The position numbers and the translations under genes are program-made. Shown here one piece after another: positions 1 through 5,270 of a DNA stretch of 6,182 nucleotides; the first letter of the stretch is position 1, and every line of letters begins with the position of its first letter. Source of the DNA: JASFJH01 sp050117725 (lineage in GTDB: Bacteria > Pseudomonadota > Gammaproteobacteria > AKS1); NCBI GenBank assembly GCA_050117725.1, contig JASFME010000139.1, positions 1 through 6,182 of the forward strand, written 5' to 3'. The notes below the pieces were generated by a model. That model did not search any database and had not been told where the DNA came from. It saw only the letters and a program-made list of their open reading frames with translations.

Positions 1-569
1 GCTTCTCCCATGAAAACCAGGTGGAAGAGGCGCAGGACGTGACCGTGGGGATTGTCTCGCCAGATGGCCGCGAGGGCATGATCGAACACGCCCGCCAGTT
101 CGCCGAGGCCAACATTCCGTTTATCTTCGACCCGGGGCAGGGCATGCCCATGTTTGATGGTGACGATCTGAAAACTTTCATCGAGCAGGCGACCTACATC
201 ACCGTAAACGACTACGAGATGCAGTTGCTGCAGGACCGCACCGGCCTGTCGCCGCACGAGGTCGCGGAACGCGTCGAGGCATTGATCGTCACGCTTGGCG
301 CCAAGGGCTCGCATATCTACACGAGCAACAAGCGCCTTGATATCCCGGCGGCCAAACCCGAAGTTATCAACGACCCGACCGGTTGCGGCGATGCCTATCG
401 CAGTGGCCTGCTGTACGGGCTTATGAATGACATGGACTGGGAGAACACGGGGCGTGTTGCCTCACTCATGGGTGCGATCAAGATCGAACATCACGGCACG
501 CAGAACCATACCTTCGATCCTGACGGGTTCAACGACAGGTTCAAACAGGCGTTTGGCTACTGCCTGTAA
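1..569 (+). CDS. PfkB-family carbohydrate/nucleoside kinase, C-terminal part (5' end outside window)
   Basis: This is an ATP-dependent kinase of the PfkB/ribokinase superfamily, probably cytosolic, phosphorylating a sugar or nucleoside hydroxyl. The reading frame is open from base 3 with no start in view, so the gene enters from the left; the GTG at 21 is an internal valine codon, not a convincing start. About 188 codons are visible of a family length near 300-330. The diagnostic part is the motif NDPTGCGDAYRSG, encoded at about 369-407. It matches the PfkB C-terminal signature, with the catalytic base Asp at 390-392 in the anion-hole loop. Upstream, VTLGAKGSHIY is the usual strand-turn of the ATP site. 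The loop reads GCGD where most relatives have GAGD. The DPTGCGDAYR form resembles proteins annotated as adenosine-kinase-like, but the substrate-binding lid lies outside the window, so substrate is undecided. It ends with TAA and is separated from the next gene by 290 bases, so it is probably a different transcription unit. Confidence 0.88.
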   Translation, partial: FSHENQVEEAQDVTVGIVSPDGREGMIEHARQFAEANIPFIFDPGQGMPMFDGDDLKTFIEQATYITVNDYEMQLLQDRTGLSPHEVAERVEALIVTLGAKGSHIYTSNKRLDIPAAKPEVINDPTGCGDAYRSGLLYGLMNDMDWENTGRVASLMGAIKIEHHGTQNHTFDPDGFNDRFKQAFGYCL

Positions 570-586
570 CCAGTACGTTATGGTAT

Positions 587-606
587 CGGGGTGGTTCGCT
601 ACCCCG
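587..606 (+). terminator. UUCG-loop hairpin, possible transcription terminator of the kinase gene
   Basis: CGGGGTGG (587-594) pairs with CTACCCCG (599-606) around a TTCG loop, giving 8 pairs of which one is G-U. It lies 18 bases after the kinase stop. No U-run follows immediately; instead an unbroken pyrimidine tract runs from 621 to 642 and continues after one G to 652, with T5 runs inside it. A classic intrinsic terminator would have the U-run directly at the stem base, so this may be a weak terminator, a 3'-end stabilising hairpin, or both. The placement and the stable tetraloop are seen; the function is inferred. Confidence 0.45.
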
Positions 607-746
607 GGCAACCTGCATACCTCTCTCTTCTCTCTTTTTCTTGCTTTTTCCTGTTTACCGGGAACAGTGCATCGCTCTGCATACCTTGCACGAACCTGGT
701 TTTTCCCGTTGCGACGGCTATGTTTATAACAGGTTTCGTGTTTAAA
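607..746. other. Intergenic stretch with pyrimidine tract and no gene
   Basis: I see no credible gene here. It holds the pyrimidine-only run 621-642, a weak 5-pair hairpin (CTGTT 651-655 with AACAG 663-667), and a 10-base direct repeat CTGCATACCT at 613-622 and 677-686. Open frames that cross it on either strand have no homology I recognise and overlap the flanking genes. Base composition turns AT-rich from about 720 towards the next gene. Confidence 0.6.
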
Positions 747-764
747 GTTTGACGCTGATCAAAC
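747..764. promoter_or_regulatory. FNR/ANR-type (Crp-Fnr family) binding site
   Basis: The core TTGACGCTGATCAA (749-762) matches the FNR consensus TTGAT-N4-ATCAA at 9 of 10 positions; the only difference is C for T at 753. The perfect inverted repeat extends further, as GTTTGA (747-752) and TCAAAC (759-764) with six bases between. It sits 96 bases upstream of the dehydrogenase start, in an AT-rich leader. FNR and ANR are oxygen-sensing activators active under low oxygen, which suits an operon encoding an oxygen-labile ferredoxin-dependent enzyme. A Crp-Fnr relative with similar specificity (Dnr, FixK type) is equally possible. The first half also reads as a sigma-70 -35 (TTGACG), but I find no good -10 17 bases downstream of it. 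Confidence 0.6.
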
Positions 765-791
765 CAATAAGTAGTGAAATATGTTCGACTG

Positions 792-802
792 CATAATATA
801 AA
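792..802 (+). promoter_or_regulatory. Candidate -10 region of the dehydrogenase/oxidoreductase operon
   Basis: Two overlapping -10-like hexamers lie here: CATAAT (792-797) and TATAAA (797-802), each 5 of 6 to TATAAT. They imply transcription starts near 804 or 809, about 50 bases before the ATG. Neither has a good -35 at 16-18 bases, as expected if an activator substitutes for it. The FNR-like site would then be centred near -48 or -53, not at the classic -41.5, so the exact promoter remains unresolved. Confidence 0.3.
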
Positions 803-859
803 GTGATACAGACACTGACTGTCGGCAAAACAAATTATCAATAAACGAGGGAGTAGTGC

Positions 860-1993
860 ATGGAGGATGTGTTTAGCTACGCGGATGAACTTGGGCCGCT
901 GAAGATCATTCATGTTCAGGAACCATCGATTGCTTTAAAGGCAATCCTGGTTATTGATAATGTCGCCAAGGGGCCCTCGATTGGCGGTGTGCGTATGGCA
1001 CCGGATGTCAGCACCGAGGAGTGTGTCCGCCTGGCACGCGCCATGACTCTGAAGAATGCTGCTGCCGGGCTGCCGCATGGTGGTGGCAAGGCTGTGCTGT
1101 TCGGCGATCCGAAAATGCCAATGGCCGACAAGGAAGTATTGCTCCGCGGTATGGCCAGGGCGTTGCGCAACGAGGAGGAATATATCTTCGCCCCCGATAT
1201 GGGCACGGACGAGGAGTGCATGGCCTGGGTGCGCGACGAAATCGGCCGCGTCGTCGCCCTGCCGCGCGAGATCGGCGGTATCCCGCTCGATGAAATCGGC
1301 GCGACGGGCTGGGGGCTGAGCCATGTCACCGATGTCGCGCTCGAGTTCTGTGACTTTGAATTAAAGGGGGCGCGCTTCGTCGTGCAGGGCTTTGGCGCAG
1401 TCGGCAGGAACACGGCACGGTTTCTCACTGACAAGGGCGCGATCCTGGTCGGTGCGGCGGATTCACAGGGGGCGACACACAACCCGGATGGCCTGGATTT
1501 CGACGCCCTGTGCGCGCTGAAAGACGCCGGCCAGAGTGTTGCCGAATACGACAAGGGCACGGCCATGGCGGCCGAGGCGATTGTCGATGTCGAGTGTGAT
1601 ATCTGGATCCCGGCAGCGCGTCCGGATGTGATCCACGAGGACAATGTCGGGCGGCTGAAGACGAAACTCGTGATCGAGGGCGCGAATATTCCGATCACCC
1701 ACGAGGCGGAAAAAATGCTCGCCGAGCGCGGCATCCTGTGCGTGCCGGACTTCATCGCCAATGCCGGTGGCGTGATCTGCGCGGCCATGGAATACCACGG
1801 CTCCACCGAGTCGGCGGCACTGGCGACCATCGAGGAAAAACTGCGCCGTAACACACAACTCGTACTCGAGGAGGCGACACGCAAAAACATCCTGCCGCGC
1901 GAGGCCTCGGTTCAACTGGCCCTGCAACGCGTGCGCAAGGCGATGGGTTTCCGGCGCTATTCGTTGTTCTCCTCCGGCCCACAGTATTTATAG
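860..1993 (+). CDS. Glu/Leu/Phe/Val-family amino acid dehydrogenase (NAD(P)-dependent)
   Basis: It catalyses reversible oxidative deamination of an L-amino acid to a 2-oxoacid plus ammonium, in the cytosol. The 377 residues fit the leucine/valine/phenylalanine dehydrogenase size (about 350-380) better than bacterial glutamate dehydrogenase (about 420-450). The N-terminal substrate domain has MTLKNAAAGLPHGGGK with the two conserved lysines K65 and K77, matching the GLFV active-site signature, then PDMGTDE with catalytic D113. The Rossmann domain begins with GFGAVG (177-182). D201 at the end of the second strand suggests NAD preference. EGANIPIT (273-280) and NAGGV (301-305) close the nucleotide site. 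The N-terminus and the AAAGL stretch look leucine-dehydrogenase-like, while GGIPLDEIGATGWG (139-152) is more glutamate-dehydrogenase-like, so substrate cannot be assigned. The start has the ribosome site GAGGGAG six bases upstream (847-853), and the N-terminus aligns with leucine dehydrogenases from residue 1. It leads the operon; the oxidoreductase genes begin 15 bases after its stop. Confidence 0.93.
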   Translation: MEDVFSYADELGPLKIIHVQEPSIALKAILVIDNVAKGPSIGGVRMAPDVSTEECVRLARAMTLKNAAAGLPHGGGKAVLFGDPKMPMADKEVLLRGMARALRNEEEYIFAPDMGTDEECMAWVRDEIGRVVALPREIGGIPLDEIGATGWGLSHVTDVALEFCDFELKGARFVVQGFGAVGRNTARFLTDKGAILVGAADSQGATHNPDGLDFDALCALKDAGQSVAEYDKGTAMAAEAIVDVECDIWIPAARPDVIHEDNVGRLKTKLVIEGANIPITHEAEKMLAERGILCVPDFIANAGGVICAAMEYHGSTESAALATIEEKLRRNTQLVLEEATRKNILPREASVQLALQRVRKAMGFRRYSLFSSGPQYL

Positions 1994-2008
1994 GCAAGGG
2001 CGGACCTT

Positions 2009-2941
2009 ATGTACCGGATTCGTTTTCATGGCCGTGGCGGACAGGGGATGAAGACGGCCAGTCGTATTCTCGGTACGGCATTCTTCCATGAAGGTTTCGA
2101 GGTGCAGGACGCGCCGCGTTACGGCGCGGAACGCCGCGGAGCGCCGATCTTCGCCTACGTGCGTGCCGGCCGCGAGCCGATCAACGAACGCGGCATTATT
2201 CAACGGCCGGACCTTGTCATCGTTGCCGATGATTCGCTCGTGCCCGTGCCGGCGGCCGGCGTACTCAACGGCCTGACGGCGAACACGGTGTTGTTGCTCA
2301 ACAGTCACGAGTCGGCCGAGACGTGGCGCGAGCGCCTGCATTGCAAGTCACCCATCATCATTCTGCCGATCACCGAGGACGTCACAGATCGTGCCGAGAT
2401 GCCATATATCGGCGCGACCTGTGCCGGGGCCGCGGCGTGCCTGCTCGGCGTGATCAGTCGTGATGCACTGGCCGCGGCAATTCGCGAAGAGCTCACTGCG
2501 CTCGGGCCTGACATCATCGACCGGAATCTCGAGCGGGCGCTGGCGGCCTATGACAGCATGCAGGCCCACGCCGGCTGCATCCGTGAAGGCACCGAGGTGT
2601 CGGCCAGTGCGTATACGGCCCCGGACTGGATCGATCTGCCATTCGAGGATGCACGCGCCTCGGCACCGGTAATCCATGCCGGCCTGACCAGTGTCGAGGT
2701 GAAGACCGGGCTGTGGCGTACGCTGCGCCCGGTGATCGATTACGACCGCTGCAATCATTGCTGGTGGGTGTGCAGCAGTTTCTGTCCCGATGGCGCGATC
2801 AATGTAACCGGCGAGGGGCTGCCCGAGATTGATTATGACCACTGCAAGGGATGCATGATCTGCGTTGCCCAGTGTCCGCCGCACGCCATCGAGGCGATCC
2901 CGGAACATGAGGCACGGCAACAAGAGGGGGGAACGCAATGA
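2009..2941 (+). CDS. 2-oxoacid:ferredoxin oxidoreductase, fused gamma-delta subunit with two 4Fe-4S sites
   Basis: This subunit combines the gamma (CoA-binding) domain and the delta (ferredoxin-like) domain of a pyruvate/2-oxoisovalerate-type oxidoreductase, which are separate proteins in many archaea. The gamma domain (residues 1 to about 185) opens with GRGGQG (8-13), the family's loop, and contains PRYGAERRGAP (36-46), equivalent to the usual YGPExRGG segment. A linker of about 50 residues leads to the delta domain (about 235-296). Its second cluster is canonical, CKGCMICVAQCP, with Cys 279, 282, 285 and 289. The first is CNHCWWVCSSFCP with Cys 248, 251, 255 and 259, so three residues rather than two separate the second and third cysteines. 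The delta domain would carry electrons from the alpha/beta active site to ferredoxin or another carrier. AAGGG (1996-2000) lies 8 bases before the ATG. The stop TGA overlaps the next start as ATGA. The 310-residue length fits gamma plus delta. Confidence 0.93.
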   Translation: MYRIRFHGRGGQGMKTASRILGTAFFHEGFEVQDAPRYGAERRGAPIFAYVRAGREPINERGIIQRPDLVIVADDSLVPVPAAGVLNGLTANTVLLLNSHESAETWRERLHCKSPIIILPITEDVTDRAEMPYIGATCAGAAACLLGVISRDALAAAIREELTALGPDIIDRNLERALAAYDSMQAHAGCIREGTEVSASAYTAPDWIDLPFEDARASAPVIHAGLTSVEVKTGLWRTLRPVIDYDRCNHCWWVCSSFCPDGAINVTGEGLPEIDYDHCKGCMICVAQCPPHAIEAIPEHEARQQEGGTQ

Positions 2942-4194
2942 GCCGGAAATTGTTGACCGGCAACGGTGCGGCGGCCTGGGGTGCGCGGCTGGCGAGGGTC
3001 GACTACATCCCGGCCTTTCCGATCACGCCACAGACCGAGATCATCGAGTCGTTGTCGAACTGGATCGACAATGGCGAGATGGCCGGCCGGCTCGTCACCC
3101 TCGAGTCGGAACACTCGATGCTGACCGCCGCAGGCGGGGCGGCCGCTACCGGCGTGCGCGTGTACAGCGCGACCTCGAGCCAGGGGCTGTTGTACGGCAT
3201 GGAGATGCTGTACAACGTTGCCGGCTGGCGCACGCCGTTTGTGCTGACGAACGTCTCGCGTGGCCTGTCGGCACCGATCACGCTCGAGCCCGATCATAAC
3301 GATATCCTGGCCGCGCGTGATTCGGGTTGTCTGCAGGTCCACTGCGCGACCTGCCAGGAGGTACTCGACACGACACTTATGGCCTACCGCCTCGCCGAGG
3401 ATGAACGCGTGCGCCTGCCCGTGATCGTCAACATGGACGGTTTTTACCTGTCGTTCACGCGCGAACCGGTCACGATCCCGGCAGCCAGCGAGGTCGATGC
3501 CTTCCTGCCGCCGTTTGATCCGGAGAATATCGCGTTTCGTGCCAGCGCCCCGGCCAGCCAGGCCGTCGCCGTGCTCGGTGGCTCACCCTATTCGTATTTT
3601 CGTTACGAGACCCATCTCGCCGCAATGCAGGGCCTCAATGTGTACGATGAGATTGCCAGTGAATTCGCTGAGCGGTTTGGCCGCCGTCATGAGGCCGTAG
3701 AGGCCTATCACTGTGAGGATGCCGAGATCGTGCTGGTCATGATGGGCTCGTTTGCAACCAAGGCGAGGGCCGCAGTTGACGAGTTGCGCGCCGCTGGTCA
3801 GGCTGTTGGTCTGTTAAGGCCGCGCCTGTTGCGCCCATTCCCGGCGCAACACCTGCAACGTCTGCTGGCCGGCAAGCAGGGTGTGGCGGTGATCGATCAG
3901 AATATCTCGATGGGCAAGGGCGGCGTGCTGCATGCCGAGTTGGCCTCGGCCCTGTACGGACAACAGGATGCGCCGCCGGTGCTGACCGGTTTTGTCGGCG
4001 GTCTCGGCGGGCGTGATATCACCGCCGAGGAATTCTTCGAGATCGTAAAGGTCACGCGCGAGGCAGTTGCCTCCGGTGTCACACCACCGCCAAGGCTGCT
4101 GTATAACCGTGATGAACTGCGGCAGGTACACAAGCTGCAGGCCATCGCCCATGTCGAGCGCGAGGAATTGGCGAAAGGGGGAGACGATTCATGA
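2938..4194 (+). CDS. 2-oxoacid:ferredoxin oxidoreductase, alpha subunit
   Basis: The alpha subunit pairs with beta to bind thiamine diphosphate and the 2-oxoacid, which is decarboxylated and transferred to CoA as acyl-CoA with release of two low-potential electrons. The pyrimidine-binding domain begins with AFPITPQTEIIE (26-37); the Thr of FPIT (30) is the conserved substrate contact in this family. ESEHS (56-60) contains the glutamate expected to contact the cofactor aminopyrimidine, and ATSSQGL (78-84) follows. The transketolase-C-like domain II starts near 260, with GLLRPRLLRPFP (291-302) and GFVGGLGGRDIT (351-362). At 418 residues it is close to the usual length of separate alpha chains (about 390-410), with a charged C-terminal extension. 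Specificity for pyruvate, branched-chain, aryl or other 2-oxoacids cannot be read with confidence. A strong purine-rich ribosome site (GAGGGGGG, 2924-2931) lies just upstream. It overlaps both neighbours by 4 bases, consistent with translational coupling and equal subunit supply. Confidence 0.94.
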   Translation: MSRKLLTGNGAAAWGARLARVDYIPAFPITPQTEIIESLSNWIDNGEMAGRLVTLESEHSMLTAAGGAAATGVRVYSATSSQGLLYGMEMLYNVAGWRTPFVLTNVSRGLSAPITLEPDHNDILAARDSGCLQVHCATCQEVLDTTLMAYRLAEDERVRLPVIVNMDGFYLSFTREPVTIPAASEVDAFLPPFDPENIAFRASAPASQAVAVLGGSPYSYFRYETHLAAMQGLNVYDEIASEFAERFGRRHEAVEAYHCEDAEIVLVMMGSFATKARAAVDELRAAGQAVGLLRPRLLRPFPAQHLQRLLAGKQGVAVIDQNISMGKGGVLHAELASALYGQQDAPPVLTGFVGGLGGRDITAEEFFEIVKVTREAVASGVTPPPRLLYNRDELRQVHKLQAIAHVEREELAKGGDDS

Positions 4195-5114
4195 CGGAAA
4201 AGACCACCACCTTCCGGCGCATGAAGGATCTGCCCTCGACCCACCTGCTTGGCACGGGCACGCCGATGTGCGCCGGCTGTGGCGGCCTGCAGGCCCTGCA
4301 TGAGATCTATGACGTACTCGGTGAAAAGAACGTGTTCGTCAACGCCGCTGGTTGCATGACCCTGTTGTCGGTGTACCCGTTCACGCCGTTCCGCGGCTCC
4401 TGGCTGTACACGGCGATGGCCTCGGCGCCGGCCGGTGCGCAGGGCATCCGCGATGCGCTCGATATCCTGCTGGAGAGCAAGCGCCTGCCGCCCGAAGACG
4501 ATCTCGATGTGGTCGTGCTGACCGGCGACGGCGCGGCCTACGGCATGGGCCTGTCCTCGACCTCCGGCGCAATGGAACGTGACCTCGATTTTATCTACAT
4601 CTGTTACGACAACGAGGGCTACGGCAACACGGGACAGCAGTATTCGGGCGCGACCCCGCATGCGGCGAAGACCGCGACGAGCAAGGGTGCGCATGGGTTT
4701 GCCGGTTACAAGAAAGACCTGTTCTCAATCTGGGCCGCACACAAGCCGGCCTATGTCGCAACCGTGATCGGCGCCGAGCCGCTCGATCTGGCGCGCAAGA
4801 TCGAAAAGGCGAAGAGTATGAAGGGACCGCGCATGATCATCGCGTTGTCGCCGTGCCCGACCGGCTGGGATTACGATCCGAAGGACAGCGTCGAGATCGG
4901 CAAGCTCGCCGTGAAGACCGGTGTCTGGCCACTGAAGGAATATGTCGATGGCAAGGTCGTGCACACGAAGCTGCCGCACCCGCGTATCCCGGTCGAGGAA
5001 TATCTGCAGAAGCAGGGCCGGTTCAAACATTTGTTTTCACCGCAGCGTGACGAGGCCTTGCTGGCGCAACTGCAGGCCAGGGTCGATGCGTACTGGGAAG
5101 GGATAGAGGAATGA
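4191..5114 (+). CDS. 2-oxoacid:ferredoxin oxidoreductase, beta subunit (thiamine diphosphate-binding)
   Basis: The beta subunit holds the diphosphate half of thiamine diphosphate through Mg2+ and carries the proximal 4Fe-4S cluster. The cofactor motif is GDG (112-114) followed 27 residues later by DNEGYGNTGQQYS (140-152), the form typical of pyruvate/2-oxoisovalerate oxidoreductase beta chains. CAGCGG supplies Cys 27 and 30, AAGCMTL supplies Cys 55, and SPCPTGW supplies Cys 222; together these are the four expected ligands of the proximal cluster. Length (307) is normal. The C-terminal part, with GVWPLKEY (244-251), matches the family's tail. The start overlaps the alpha stop as ATGA, with AAAGGGGGAG (4174-4183) just ahead. 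It is the last gene of the tightly packed block; repeats begin three bases after its stop. All catalytic and cluster residues are intact, so an active, oxygen-sensitive enzyme is expected. Confidence 0.95.
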   Translation: MTEKTTTFRRMKDLPSTHLLGTGTPMCAGCGGLQALHEIYDVLGEKNVFVNAAGCMTLLSVYPFTPFRGSWLYTAMASAPAGAQGIRDALDILLESKRLPPEDDLDVVVLTGDGAAYGMGLSSTSGAMERDLDFIYICYDNEGYGNTGQQYSGATPHAAKTATSKGAHGFAGYKKDLFSIWAAHKPAYVATVIGAEPLDLARKIEKAKSMKGPRMIIALSPCPTGWDYDPKDSVEIGKLAVKTGVWPLKEYVDGKVVHTKLPHPRIPVEEYLQKQGRFKHLFSPQRDEALLAQLQARVDAYWEGIEE

Positions 5115-5116
5115 TA

Positions 5117-5144
5117 GTTGGCAGTTATCAGTTTGCAGCTTTCA
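5117..5144. repeat. Degenerate heptanucleotide tandem repeat, four units
   Basis: Four 7-base units lie end to end: GTTGGCA (5117-5123), GTTATCA (5124-5130), GTTTGCA (5131-5137) and GCTTTCA (5138-5144). The consensus is close to GTTNNCA, with first G and final CA invariant. It begins three bases after the beta-subunit stop. Short heptanucleotide intergenic repeats are known from several bacteria, such as the STRR repeats of cyanobacteria; whether this belongs to a dispersed family in this genome is unknown. No function is claimed. Confidence 0.6.
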
Positions 5145-5160
5145 GGGACGAAGCTGGCCG

Positions 5161-5247
5161 GTTCTCCCCTCCTGGAAGGGAGGGTGTAAAGTGCTTTGCC
5201 TGTTCTCTTCCCCTCCCCTTGCGGGAGGGGGGCAGGGGGAGGGGAAG
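5161..5247. repeat. Duplicated GC-rich palindromic unit (REP-like), possible transcript-end structure
   Basis: Two related units each begin with GTTCTC (5161 and 5202) followed by a C-rich/G-rich inverted repeat. Unit 1 pairs CCCTCC (5167-5172) with GGAGGG (5179-5184). Unit 2 can fold in two exclusive ways: CCCCTCCC (5210-5217) with GGGAGGGG (5223-5230) around a 5-base loop, or the perfect 12-pair stem CTTCCCCTCCCC (5207-5218) with GGGGAGGGGAAG (5236-5247). Polypurine/polypyrimidine palindromes of this look are commonly dispersed between genes in proteobacterial genomes (general knowledge; copy number here not visible). The long stem could end or protect the oxidoreductase transcript, but only AAGAAAA follows, not a U-run, so it is not a standard intrinsic terminator on the + strand. 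Confidence 0.6.
5223..5244 (+). other. G-run cluster with G-quadruplex potential, 26 bases before the ligase start
   Basis: The runs G3, G6, G5 and G4 are separated by A, CA and A, meeting the usual four-run, short-loop pattern for an intramolecular quadruplex. It is on the coding strand, so both the non-template DNA and any read-through RNA could form it. It overlaps the G-rich arm of both alternative hairpins in the repeat, so the structures would compete. The pattern is seen; folding and any effect on the ligase leader are inferred. Confidence 0.4.
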
Positions 5248-5270
5248 AAAACGACAGGTGCTTGATTGAC

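Noticed and set aside
613..686. Direct repeat CTGCATACCT at 613-622 and 677-686
   Set aside because: Only 10 bases with no further similarity around the copies; could be chance and shows no target-site or attachment-site context.
698..712. Possible sigma-54 -24/-12 promoter (GG ... GC)
   Set aside because: The GG and GC are 11 bases apart instead of 10 and the surrounding bases do not match TGGCAC-N5-TTGC.
749..777. Sigma-70 promoter using TTGACG as the -35
   Set aside because: At a 17-base spacing the hexamer is TAGTGA, a poor -10; the bases are better explained as half of the FNR-like palindrome.
599..913. 104-codon - strand frame across the intergenic gap
   Set aside because: Its C-terminal part is encoded by the antisense of the pyrimidine tract and its start lies inside the dehydrogenase gene; no family resemblance or conserved pattern is visible.
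916..1890. Long 324-codon open frame on the - strand inside the dehydrogenase gene
   Set aside because: It is antisense to a clearly conserved dehydrogenase, rich in Ser/Ala/Pro/Arg as expected of a GC-rich shadow frame, and has no recognisable domain.
3897..4694. 265-codon - strand frame across the alpha/beta junction
   Set aside because: It overlaps two well-supported genes entirely and has shadow-like Arg/Ala-rich composition.
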